Source of the DNA: Pseudomonas antarctica | Lineage (GTDB): Bacteria > Pseudomonadota > Gammaproteobacteria > Pseudomonadales > Pseudomonadaceae | Reading direction: 5' to 3' | NCBI RefSeq assembly: GCF_001647715.1 | Contig: NZ_CP015600.1 | Span: 3,100,001 to 3,164,000 of the forward strand | Length of the DNA: 64,000 nt | Shown here: positions 41,413 through 50,168 of the stretch, piece after piece | Layout: each line of letters begins with the position of its first letter | Position numbering within the stretch: the stretch's first letter is position 1 | The notes under the pieces: model-generated | The model's input: only the letters and a program-made list of their open reading frames with translations | What the model was told of the DNA's origin: nothing | Database searches by the model: none | Translations under genes and position numbers: made by a program

Positions 41413-44022
41413 ATGCAGGTCAACCCGGTCGACAGCACACCCACAGCGCGCGATAACGGCAATTGGAATAAAGCGGTATCCAGGGCAGTAGGCACCCCAC
41501 CGAGCGACAACCGCCTCGGCCCCGATACAAAGCGCCCTCAGGGTGACTTTCGCACCGCGCAGCAGATCATCGACGAGAACCCTTTGCTGAAAAACCTCGG
41601 CAACCAGAGCGGTGTGAAAGACAAGCTGCGTGAGCGCGTGGGGGATTTCGAGCACGATCCGGACGCCGCCTACCGCGCGAGTCGGGTGCTGGAGCACATT
41701 GAGAAACTCGATGAAAACGGCAAACCGACCGTTAAACGTTCAGAGTTCAACGAGGCCGGTAATGGCAAGATCGACGGGTTCACCAAAGGCGGTGATGCCC
41801 GTCACGGCACTGAAGCGGGGCGATTGCAGGACTTCGGCAAGTACGGCTGGGACACCCTCAAGGGCGATCTGCCGGTCACGCCACCCAAGACGCCGCCCAA
41901 AGGCGATACTCCGTCCAACCATCTGCCCTTGCCGGGAGAAGGCAGGCCGATGGGCGATACCCGCAGCGCGCAGCAGATCATTGAAGACAACCCCTTGCTG
42001 AAAAACCTCGGCAACCAGAGCGGCGTGAAAGACAAGCTGCGCGAGCGTGTCGGCGACTTCGAGCACGATCCGGATGCCGCCTGGCGTGCGGCCCAGGTGC
42101 TCAATTACGTCGAGAACTACGACGAAACCGGCAAACACATTGAAGGCGCCAACGTCGGCAATGGCAGCATCGACGGCTTCACCAAAGATGGCGAAGCGCG
42201 CCACGGCACGGAAGCAGGGCGCCTGCAGGATTTTGGCAAATACGGCTACGACAACCTCAAGGGCCTGGACGGCAACAGCGCCGACGACCAGATCAAGGAC
42301 TTGAATGCCAAGGCCACTGAAGAGGCGGTCAAGGCGGCCGGTGGCGACGCCTCCAAGGTCGGCGCCGACTATTTTGTCAGCGGCACCAGCAGCGCCAGCG
42401 GTGCCGATAAAACGGCGGCGATTATCCAGTTGTCGACCGGCCTGGCCAACTATAAGGCCGGTGCGGATGCGTTCGCGCACCAGGGGCCGGCTGGGGCCAA
42501 TGAGTGGTCCGGCGACGGCAAATCACCCGGCCAGCAGCGCGAAGATTTTATTCACGATGTGCAAGGCCGCATCGACAAACTCAGCAAAGACCCGGACGTG
42601 CAGCAGTTCCTCAACACCCAGGGCACCGAGCAATTGCAGAAAAGGGTCGCTGCCGACCCGGCCTTGAAGGCCGAGATGGAACGCCGCCTGGAAGCGTCAT
42701 CGAGCACCGACGCGCTGCAAAGCGCGTTTGCCGCCAAGGGCGTCAGCACCTCGGATGCACTGTCGAGCTTTATCAAATACCCGGACTTCTACGCCCAGGC
42801 GTTGGGCAAGCAACCGGACTACAAAAAAGCCCTGGAAAACGCCCCGCAGGCCATCAAGGACAAAGTCAAGGCCGAATACGCGGACATCACCTCCGGCAAA
42901 CAAATGAACGACCTGATCGCCAGCGGCGTGCCGGCGGACAAAGCGGTGATTCAGTCCGGTGTGAACAAAGCGATCTTCGACGCGGTACTGGATGACAAAA
43001 CCGTGCAGGCCGGCAGCGCCAGCTTTAACGATGCGGCCGCCAAGATGGGCCGTGAAGACGTGCTCAAAGGCCAGTCCATCGATGATTTCTACCGTGGCCT
43101 CGGGGTTACCGGCGCCAATGATCCACGTCTCGAGCAGGTCATCAACGACAACATTGCCGCGTTCACCGCGCCCGGCGAAGCACCGCCCAAGACCGCCGAT
43201 ATCATCAGCGGTATCCGTGCGGTGGAGGACGCCATGCGCGGCGGCGCCAAGTTCGACGACGCCATCAAGAAAGTCCAGAGCACTTGGGGCGGCAAGCTGC
43301 CGGCCGGGGTCAGCGCGGCTTACAAGGCCGGGGTCATGCACGGCGTGTCCGGCGTATTGTTGGCCGGCGCCATCGGCACGCGGATCGCCAGCGGCAAGGG
43401 CGGCAGCACTGCGCAAACAGTGGGCCAGTCGTTCCAGGCGGCGGGCCTGTTCATGGAAGGCGGCGCCAAATTTGTCCAGGATCAGTTCGACCGCACCCAG
43501 CAAGGCACCTACAAGTTTGATGCACCCAAGTTTGTCAAAGATGTAGAGAATATCGGCAAGAGCCTCGGCGGCGTGGCCGGTAACGTGTTGGGCCTGGTCA
43601 CCGGGGCGCTATCCGCCAAAAACTCGGCCCAGAGTGGCGACAAGGTCGCCGCAGGCTTCCAGGGCACCTTCGCAGGCCTCAACGGTTTGTCCGCCGTCGC
43701 CGGTGCGGTGGAAGTCGCCACTTACGTGGTGCCGCGCATTACCACGGTTGCAGCCGGTGTTGCCGAGGCCGCAGGGGCGATTGGCGGGGCTGCCGGTGCG
43801 TTGGCGGGTGCAGTGGGCGGCATCGCGGCGGTGGGTGGTTTGATCTACGCGATCATTGCCGACATCAAGGCCGACAATGCGCGTAAGAAACAGCAAGAGG
43901 ATTGGTACAAAGGGCTCACAGATCAGCTCAATGGTTTCGGCGTCACGCCGCCGCCATTGGACGTCATCATTGCGCCGAAAAATGGCTACATTGACGTGGG
44001 GAATCCCAACGCCAATTACTGA
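41413..44022 (+). CDS. HrpF/NolX/HrpK-like type III translocator or effector
   Basis: ATG 41413 follows AGGAGACAGG and gives 869 residues with no cysteine. The N-terminal half holds two near-identical repeats (about residues 47-152 and 184-286) each with AQQII..NPLLKNLGNQSGVK and FGKYG. The C-terminal half holds two hydrophobic segments (near 640-660 and 785-825). Two N-terminal repeats and two C-terminal hydrophobic segments are the layout of Xanthomonas HrpF and rhizobial NolX, translocon proteins of type III secretion; the P. syringae relative is HrpK. No type III genes lie in the window, and no hrp box is seen. It may be an orphan substrate. Confidence 0.8.
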   Translation: MQVNPVDSTPTARDNGNWNKAVSRAVGTPPSDNRLGPDTKRPQGDFRTAQQIIDENPLLKNLGNQSGVKDKLRERVGDFEHDPDAAYRASRVLEHIEKLDENGKPTVKRSEFNEAGNGKIDGFTKGGDARHGTEAGRLQDFGKYGWDTLKGDLPVTPPKTPPKGDTPSNHLPLPGEGRPMGDTRSAQQIIEDNPLLKNLGNQSGVKDKLRERVGDFEHDPDAAWRAAQVLNYVENYDETGKHIEGANVGNGSIDGFTKDGEARHGTEAGRLQDFGKYGYDNLKGLDGNSADDQIKDLNAKATEEAVKAAGGDASKVGADYFVSGTSSASGADKTAAIIQLSTGLANYKAGADAFAHQGPAGANEWSGDGKSPGQQREDFIHDVQGRIDKLSKDPDVQQFLNTQGTEQLQKRVAADPALKAEMERRLEASSSTDALQSAFAAKGVSTSDALSSFIKYPDFYAQALGKQPDYKKALENAPQAIKDKVKAEYADITSGKQMNDLIASGVPADKAVIQSGVNKAIFDAVLDDKTVQAGSASFNDAAAKMGREDVLKGQSIDDFYRGLGVTGANDPRLEQVINDNIAAFTAPGEAPPKTADIISGIRAVEDAMRGGAKFDDAIKKVQSTWGGKLPAGVSAAYKAGVMHGVSGVLLAGAIGTRIASGKGGSTAQTVGQSFQAAGLFMEGGAKFVQDQFDRTQQGTYKFDAPKFVKDVENIGKSLGGVAGNVLGLVTGALSAKNSAQSGDKVAAGFQGTFAGLNGLSAVAGAVEVATYVVPRITTVAAGVAEAAGAIGGAAGALAGAVGGIAAVGGLIYAIIADIKADNARKKQQEDWYKGLTDQLNGFGVTPPPLDVIIAPKNGYIDVGNPNANY

Positions 44023-44042
44023 CTGACGCAGGCCTTTGCAAC

Positions 44043-44076
44043 CAACACCGTCGAAATGGCGGTGTTGTTGTTTTTG
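44043..44076 (+). terminator. Intrinsic terminator of the HrpF-like gene
   Basis: CAACACCG (44043-44050) pairs with CGGTGTTG (44060-44067) and is followed by TTGTTTTT. It lies 20 bases after the stop codon. Confidence 0.8.
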
Positions 44077-44145
44077 CGGCTTGCCGCGAAAAATACATGC
44101 CCTATCATGGCGCACGCTCTCCTCTCTACAAGGACCAGAGGCTTC

Positions 44146-44781
44146 ATGAAAAAACCGTCATACATCCTGCTTGCCACAGTTTTATTGGGGCTCAGTGCCT
44201 CAACGCTGGCGGCCGAAGGTTTTATTGGCACCGGCATCAACACCGGTAACGGCTATGAACCGGATGGCCACGGTGGCCTTAGAGGCACCGGGGGGAACCT
44301 GGGCGGTGACTATAAGCTGCTTGAAGATGGCTCTCTCATGGGCACCGGCAAAAATAGCGGCAAAGGGTATGTGCCGGCCGATGACGGTGGCCTCAAAGGC
44401 ATCGGCTACAACAATGGTCGCGGGTTTGCCCCGGATGGCTCGGGCGGCTACAAGGGCACCGGCTATAACTCAGGCGAGGATTACCGGTCTGACGGCAAAG
44501 GCTATTTTCGCGGCAACGGCACAGCGTCGGGCGCCAGCTGGCGGTCCGATGGACAAGGCGGCTATGAGGGCACCGGCGAATACCGCAAGCGTGGGTATAA
44601 GTCTGATGGCCGTGGCGGCTATATCGGGACGGGCAAAAACGAGGGGCGGGGGCTTGAGTCCGATGGCCGGGGCGGATTTATCGGCACGGGTGACAACGCG
44701 GGTGGCGGCTGGGAACCTGATGGGGACGGCGGCTACAAAGGCACTGGCAATAACCAGGGAGAGCGCTGGAAACCTGATTGA
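44146..44781 (+). CDS. Secreted protein of nine 19-residue glycine/aspartate repeats
   Basis: ATG 44146 gives 211 residues. A signal peptide (MKKPSYILLATVLLGLSAST, then LAA) precedes nine tandem units of exactly 19 residues (37-207), flanked by half units. The consensus is aromatic-x-(P/S)-D-G-x-G-G-(Y/F/L)-x-G-T-G-x-N-x-G-x-G. The strict period and the regular aromatic, Gly and Asp positions suggest an extended beta or solenoid-like, possibly Ca2+-binding, surface or extracellular protein. I do not recognise a named family. At DNA level the period is 57 bp (44254-44766). Confidence 0.85.
   Translation: MKKPSYILLATVLLGLSASTLAAEGFIGTGINTGNGYEPDGHGGLRGTGGNLGGDYKLLEDGSLMGTGKNSGKGYVPADDGGLKGIGYNNGRGFAPDGSGGYKGTGYNSGEDYRSDGKGYFRGNGTASGASWRSDGQGGYEGTGEYRKRGYKSDGRGGYIGTGKNEGRGLESDGRGGFIGTGDNAGGGWEPDGDGGYKGTGNNQGERWKPD
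44254..44766 (+). repeat. Nine tandem 57-bp coding repeats
   Basis: The repeats encode the 19-residue units of the secreted protein and share the sub-pattern GATGG..GGCGGC...GGCACCGGC. Divergence between units shows they are old rather than a recent expansion. Confidence 0.85.
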
Positions 44782-44803
44782 GACCGCGCTCACCCCGTGA
44801 GCC

Positions 44804-44830
44804 CGGTGCTGATTGTTTCAATCAGCACCG
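44804..44830. terminator. Convergent terminator hairpin
   Basis: CGGTGCTGATTG (44804-44815), loop TTT and CAATCAGCACCG (44819-44830) form a perfect 12-bp stem between the convergent repeat-protein and oxaloacetate decarboxylase genes. No long T run follows; the stem may work in both directions. Confidence 0.65.
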
Positions 44831-44839
44831 TTGCGACCC

Positions 44840-45709
44840 TTACTCCTTAACGTCCATGAACTCTGCAGCCCATGCCACGTAGCTCTCCGGCAACGTGTAG
44901 GTATGCGTCAGTTCAGTCGCGCTGAGGTTCGAGGTGCTGCTGGTCATCTTGCGCTGGGCGCGCAAGCTGTCGTAAGTCGCCTTGATCGACGCAAAGTAGG
45001 CGCCGTGGCCGGCCACCACAATGCGCACGCCCAGGCTGGCCAGGCGCTCGCTGTCATTGAGCTTCGGATTGCCGTAGGTCACCAGCATCAGTGGCACGGT
45101 GAGGTTTTCTGCGATCTGCTCAAGGTGCTCGAAGTCTTTGACCCCAACCATGCAAATGCCGTCCGCACCGGCGTGTTCATAGGCCTTGGTACGGGCGATG
45201 ACATCTTCGGTCGGCAACACCCCTGCGTTGGTCCGGGCGATGATCGACAGCTGCGGATCGACACGCGCCTCCAGCGCCGCCTTGACCTTGCCGATGCCTT
45301 CCTCAACAGAAATCAGGTCGGTGGATTTACGGCCAAACTGGGCGGGCAACAGCGTGTCTTCAATCGTCAGTGCGGCCACGCCGGCACGCTCAAGCTCCTC
45401 GACGGTGCGCATCACGTTCAGGGCATTGCCGTAACCGTGGTCGGCGTCAGCGATGAAAGGCAGTTGGGCGACACGGCCAATCCGGGTGGCCTGCTCGACG
45501 AACTCACTCAGCGTGATCAATGCAAAATCCGGTGCGGCCAGTACCTGCAAAGACGCGACTGAGCCACCCAGGATACCGACCTCAAACCCCAGGTCTGCCG
45601 CGATACGGGCGGACATGGGGTCGAAAACGGAGGCGGTTTCAACGCACATTTTCTTTGCAAGCAATTCACGGAAGTTGCGGCGCAACGCTGAGTGAGAAAT
45701 CTTCGGCAT
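44840..45709 (-). CDS. Oxaloacetate decarboxylase (PA4872-like, PEP mutase/isocitrate lyase family)
   Basis: ATG 45709, with AGGAAA upstream, gives 289 residues, equal to P. aeruginosa PA4872. The sequence follows that protein closely ([71 protein letters not shown]). PA4872 is a biotin-independent, Mg-dependent enzyme that turns oxaloacetate into pyruvate and CO2. The RND operon upstream on the same strand ends 180 bp away, so it is probably transcribed separately. Confidence 0.92.
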   Translation of the reverse strand: MPKISHSALRRNFRELLAKKMCVETASVFDPMSARIAADLGFEVGILGGSVASLQVLAAPDFALITLSEFVEQATRIGRVAQLPFIADADHGYGNALNVMRTVEELERAGVAALTIEDTLLPAQFGRKSTDLISVEEGIGKVKAALEARVDPQLSIIARTNAGVLPTEDVIARTKAYEHAGADGICMVGVKDFEHLEQIAENLTVPLMLVTYGNPKLNDSERLASLGVRIVVAGHGAYFASIKATYDSLRAQRKMTSSTSNLSATELTHTYTLPESYVAWAAEFMDVKE

Positions 45710-45869
45710 GTTCTTTCCTGGCTCTGTCATCGTCGAGTGACGATCAATGTCTATTCATGGTGATGCCAGATTACCATGCACACGAACCGGGGATTATGAC
45801 GTTTGAGCATGGGGTAGGCGCCCAACACATGGATTGTTGCTTCACGCTTGGGGGCTGGACAAGGCGATA

Positions 45870-45886
45870 AGGCGCTTTCTGCGCCT
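45870..45886 (-). terminator. Weak terminator after the RND efflux operon
   Basis: On the minus strand AGGCGC, a five-base loop and GCGCCT are followed by TTATC, 3 bases after the permease stop codon. The stem is short. Confidence 0.4.
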
Positions 45887-45888
45887 CA

Positions 45889-48800
45889 TCACCCATACGC
45901 CTGCTGGGCCGTGCCTGCCTCGTGACGATGCGTCGCGCCAATAAACAGGTACATCGCCGGCACCATGAACAACGTCAACAGCGTGCCGATCGACAGCCCG
46001 GCGAAGATCACCAGGCCCATATCATGCCGCCCGGCCGCCCCGGCGCCGGAGGCCCAAACCAGTGGCACCACGCCCAGCACCATCGCGGCCGTGGTCATCA
46101 GGATCGGGCGCAACCGCACCGCGGCCGCTTCTTCAATCGCCTCACGCTTGCTGCGGCCTGCGCGCTGCAACTCGTTGGCGAACTGCACGATCAGAATCCC
46201 GTGCTTGGTGATCAACCCCAAGAGAGTCACCAGGCCGACCTGGGTGTACACGTTAATAGAGGCATAGCCCATGGTGATAAACGCCAGCGCGCCAAACAGG
46301 GCCGGCGGCACCGAGAACAGAATCACCACCGGGTCACGGAAACTCTCGAACTGGAAGGCCAGGGCCAGGTAGACGATCAGAATCGAGAACAACAGCAGGC
46401 CGACGAACCCGCCTGACTCCTGTATGAATTGGCGCGATTCACCCGAGAAGTCGGAGGTGTAACCCGAGGGCGCAACCTGGGTCAGGATCGTGTTCAGCTT
46501 GGCCAGCAGCTCGCCCTGGGCCACACCACTGACGCCCGAAAGCGTGGCCGAGTTGAGTTGCTGGAAGTGGTTGATCGATTCCGGCTGCGTCGAGGTCTCG
46601 ATATGCGCCACCGTACGTGCCTGGATCATGGCGCCTGCGGGTGTGCGAATGTAGTAGTCGAGAATTTGCTCGGGGTTGAGGCGATCCACCTGCAACACCT
46701 GGGGAATCACCTTGTAAGAGCGCCCGGCGGTGGAGAAGTAGTTCACGTAGTTGCCACCCAGTGCGGCAGACAAGGCGGCACCCACGTCGGCTTGGGTCAT
46801 GCCCAGCGCGGCAATTTTTTCGCGGTCCACCACCAGCTTGGCTTGCGGCTTGTCCAACTTCAAATCCATGTCGGAAAACCAGAACAGCTGTTGTTTTTGC
46901 GCCTCGGCCATGACTGCCTGCGCGACTTCATTGAGGTTTTCCACCGAGTCGGTGGTGGTGATCACAAATTGCACCGGCAGCCCTTGGGCGCCCGGCAGTG
47001 ACGGCAGCGGAAAGGCCGCGATCGTGGCGCCGGGCACCTGACTCCATTTTTGCTGCAGATCCAGGATCAGCTGGGCTTGGGAGCGCGTGCGATCCCCCCA
47101 GGTCTTGAGCAACACGCCGCCCAGGCCCTGGTTAAGTGCAGGCAGGCCGGTCAGCTGGAACATTTGCGCGTATTCCGGCTCTTTGTTGGCGATCTGGAAA
47201 GCCTGGTCGGCAATCCGTTCCATCTGTTGTGGCGAGGCCGTCGGCGGGCCTTTGATCTGCATGAAGACCAGCCCTTGGTCTTCGGTGGGGGACAGCTCGC
47301 TTTTGGCGGTCATGCCGCTGGCGGCGACCAGCAGGAACAGCACAAAACCAAACGTCACCAGCACCGGCCAGATGTCCAGGCCGCCTGACAGGACGCGGTG
47401 GTAACGCCCGCGTAGCCAGTCAAAGTAGTGGTCGAGCCGGCGTGCGAAACGACCTTCTTCCTGCCCGGTCTTGAACAGCTTGGAGGTCATCATCGGTGAG
47501 AGGGTCAACGCGACCACGGCCGACACGGTCACAGCGCCCGCCAAGGAGAAACAGAACTCCTTGAACAGTGCCCCGGTGAGCCCACTGCGCAGCCCGATAG
47601 GCACATACGCGGCAATCAACACCACCGTCATCGCGATAATCGGGCCACCCAGTTCCCGCGCCGCCAACAGCGCCGCCTCGAGCACGCCTTTGCCTTCCTC
47701 CTTGATATGGCGGTCGACGTTTTCCACCACAATAATCGCGTCGTCGACCACCAGGCCAATCGCCAATACCAACGCGAGCAGGGTCAGCAGGTTGATGGAA
47801 TACCCCAGCAGGTACATGACAAAGAATGTGCCGACCAGCGACAGCGGGATCGCCACCAGCGGCACAACCACTGCGCGGAACGAGCCGAGGAACAGGTAAA
47901 TGACCACCGACACAATAATCATGGCCTCAACCAGGGTCTTGACCACCTCGTAAATCGAGGTGTTGATGAACGCGGTGGAGTCATACACGATGTCGCCGCG
48001 CACGCCGGTAGGCAGTTGCGACTGCAGTTCGGGGAAGGCCTCGCGCACACTGTCGGCGACGGTCAGGATGTTCGCGGTAGGCGCCACCTTGATCCCGATG
48101 AACACTGAACGCTTGCCGGAAAACGCCACGCTGCTGTCATAGCTTTCGGCGCCAAGGGTCACGGTCGCGACATCTTCCAGGTACACCAGCGCGTCGCCTT
48201 TCTGCTTGATCACCAGCCGTTTGAACTCATCCACCGTGTGCAAATCCGTCCCGGCCGTGAGGTCCACCGTCACGGTTTGCCCTCGCGTCGATCCGACGGC
48301 AGACAGGTAGTTGTTGTTGGCCAGGGAGGCGGCGACGTCCTGCGCGGTTACGTTATGTGCCGCGAGTTTGTCCGGGTCCAGCCAGGCACGCAGGGCAAAC
48401 TGGCGCCCGCCGAGGATCTCGGCGGTTTGCACGCCCTGGATCGAATCCAGCTTGGGTTTGACCACCCGCACCAGGTAGTCGGTGATGTTATTGGTGGGCA
48501 GCGTGTCGCTGTAGAAACCCAGGTACATGGCGTCTGTGGTCTGGCCGACGGCGATCGTGAGCACCGGCTCCTGAGCCTGGGCCGGCAGTTGGTTCTTGAC
48601 CGAGTTGACCTGGGTATTGATCTCGGTGAGGGCCTTGCTCGCGTCATAGTTCAGCCGCAGCGTGGCGGTGATGGTCGAGACACCGGTGATGCTTGATGAA
48701 GAGAGGTAGTCAATGCCCTGGGCCTGGGCAATGGCCGACTCCAGCGGCTGGGTAATGAAGCCTGCGACCGTGGACGCGTCCGCACCGTAGTAGGCCGTGG

Positions 48801-48942
48801 TGATGGTGACCACGGTATTTTCGGTCCGTGGCCATTGGTTTACGGGCAATTCAAAGATCGAGCGCAGCCCCAGGATCAAGATGAATAGCGACACGACCAC
48901 GGCCCAGACCGGTCGCTGAATAAAGGTATCGGTAAGTTTCAT
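45889..48942 (-). CDS. RND multidrug efflux permease (HAE-1 family)
   Basis: The 1017-residue inner-membrane protein has the RND architecture: a first helix (VVVSLFILILGLRSIF), a large periplasmic loop, six helices with the proton-relay Asp pair GLVVDDAIIVVEN, a second loop and six more helices. It starts 9 bases after the adaptor stop and is read from the same transcript. The order adaptor-permease is preceded by the outer-membrane channel gene. Substrates cannot be told from sequence. Confidence 0.94.
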   Translation of the reverse strand: MKLTDTFIQRPVWAVVVSLFILILGLRSIFELPVNQWPRTENTVVTITTAYYGADASTVAGFITQPLESAIAQAQGIDYLSSSSITGVSTITATLRLNYDASKALTEINTQVNSVKNQLPAQAQEPVLTIAVGQTTDAMYLGFYSDTLPTNNITDYLVRVVKPKLDSIQGVQTAEILGGRQFALRAWLDPDKLAAHNVTAQDVAASLANNNYLSAVGSTRGQTVTVDLTAGTDLHTVDEFKRLVIKQKGDALVYLEDVATVTLGAESYDSSVAFSGKRSVFIGIKVAPTANILTVADSVREAFPELQSQLPTGVRGDIVYDSTAFINTSIYEVVKTLVEAMIIVSVVIYLFLGSFRAVVVPLVAIPLSLVGTFFVMYLLGYSINLLTLLALVLAIGLVVDDAIIVVENVDRHIKEEGKGVLEAALLAARELGGPIIAMTVVLIAAYVPIGLRSGLTGALFKEFCFSLAGAVTVSAVVALTLSPMMTSKLFKTGQEEGRFARRLDHYFDWLRGRYHRVLSGGLDIWPVLVTFGFVLFLLVAASGMTAKSELSPTEDQGLVFMQIKGPPTASPQQMERIADQAFQIANKEPEYAQMFQLTGLPALNQGLGGVLLKTWGDRTRSQAQLILDLQQKWSQVPGATIAAFPLPSLPGAQGLPVQFVITTTDSVENLNEVAQAVMAEAQKQQLFWFSDMDLKLDKPQAKLVVDREKIAALGMTQADVGAALSAALGGNYVNYFSTAGRSYKVIPQVLQVDRLNPEQILDYYIRTPAGAMIQARTVAHIETSTQPESINHFQQLNSATLSGVSGVAQGELLAKLNTILTQVAPSGYTSDFSGESRQFIQESGGFVGLLLFSILIVYLALAFQFESFRDPVVILFSVPPALFGALAFITMGYASINVYTQVGLVTLLGLITKHGILIVQFANELQRAGRSKREAIEEAAAVRLRPILMTTAAMVLGVVPLVWASGAGAAGRHDMGLVIFAGLSIGTLLTLFMVPAMYLFIGATHRHEAGTAQQAYG

Positions 48943-48951
48943 GGGACACCT

Positions 48952-50139
48952 TTAATGTTCTTGGGGAGTCGGAGCCGGGTCGTTCAGCGGTGCGGTGCTG
49001 TTATCGACCTTCACCGCCGAGCCGTTTTTGAGTTTCATCTGGCCACTGGTGATCAACAGATCGCCTTCTTTCACGCCGGACAGGATGGCAACCTGATCAC
49101 CACGGGTCGGCCCAGTCTTGATGAAGGTTTGTTGCGCGGTGAGCACCTCATCGCCCTTGTCATTTTTGCTCGACGTGGCGATGAACACCGTGGTGCCGTA
49201 AGGGTTATAGGTGACCGACGTTTGTGGCACGGTGAGGTAGCGCTGGGTCGTACCCGAGTTGACCACCGCGCGGGCAAACATGCCGGGCACCAGGTTTTGT
49301 TTGGGGTTTTCGACGGTGGCTTCGACCGTGACGTTGCGTGTGGTTGAATCGAACTGGGTGTCGATGGTGCTGATCCTGCCCGTGAAGGTTTGTTTGGACA
49401 GGCCATCGGCCGTCACCGAAACCGCTTGGCCGATGGCGATAGACTCCAGCTGGGTTTGCGGCACCGAGAAGTCAATGTAGATCGGGTCAAAGGTCTGCAA
49501 CGTGGCGATTTTGTCGCCGGGGTTGAGGTACTGTCCGGGGTTGACGCTGGTAATCCCGATGTGCCCGGCAAACGGTGCGCGAATGGTTTTTTTCGCCACC
49601 AGCGCCCGTTGCTGTTCTGCGGCGGCGAGTTTGGCCTTCAAGTCGGCAGTGTCGGTATCAACCTGGGCCTGGGACACCGCGTTTACCGCCAGTTGCGCCT
49701 TGTCACGCTTGAGCACGATCACGGCCAGGTCGGCCGTTGCTTCAAGCGAGTGAAGTTGCGCGATGTCGGCGTCGGCATTCAACTGCACGAGCAGTGCCTG
49801 GGCCTCGACGCCTTGCCCGGGTTTGAAGCCGATGGTGCGCACGATACCGCCGACTTCGGTGGTTACATCCACCCCGCGCACCGCCTTCATAGAGCCCACG
49901 GCGGAGACACTCGGTTGCCAATCGCTGAAGGGCACCTGCATGGCCGTTACAACAGCGGCGGGCAAGGGCACTTTTGACTGGGCAATCAGCGCTGAAATCT
50001 GCACGAATTTCACCCCGGCAATGATCGCGACTATCACCACGACCACCCCGATCATGATCAGCATCGGCCGCCACAGTCGCCGCTTGCGTGGGCTGCCGGG
50101 CTGGGGTGGTGGGGCAGAGGCAGGGTTGACTTCAGCCAT
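48952..50139 (-). CDS. RND efflux periplasmic adaptor (membrane fusion protein)
   Basis: The 395-residue product has an N-terminal membrane anchor (PMLIMIGVVVVIVAIIAGV), a lipoyl-like half (VGGIVRTIGFKPGQGVEAQ), an alpha-hairpin and the second half AKKTIRAPFAGHIGITSVNPG, then beta-barrel and membrane-proximal domains. It bridges the permease and the channel. It lies 29 bp after the channel stop. Confidence 0.93.
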   Translation of the reverse strand: MAEVNPASAPPPQPGSPRKRRLWRPMLIMIGVVVVIVAIIAGVKFVQISALIAQSKVPLPAAVVTAMQVPFSDWQPSVSAVGSMKAVRGVDVTTEVGGIVRTIGFKPGQGVEAQALLVQLNADADIAQLHSLEATADLAVIVLKRDKAQLAVNAVSQAQVDTDTADLKAKLAAAEQQRALVAKKTIRAPFAGHIGITSVNPGQYLNPGDKIATLQTFDPIYIDFSVPQTQLESIAIGQAVSVTADGLSKQTFTGRISTIDTQFDSTTRNVTVEATVENPKQNLVPGMFARAVVNSGTTQRYLTVPQTSVTYNPYGTTVFIATSSKNDKGDEVLTAQQTFIKTGPTRGDQVAILSGVKEGDLLITSGQMKLKNGSAVKVDNSTAPLNDPAPTPQEH

Positions 50140-50168
50140 GGGGGTTCTCGCTGTTTCAATGATTCAAT

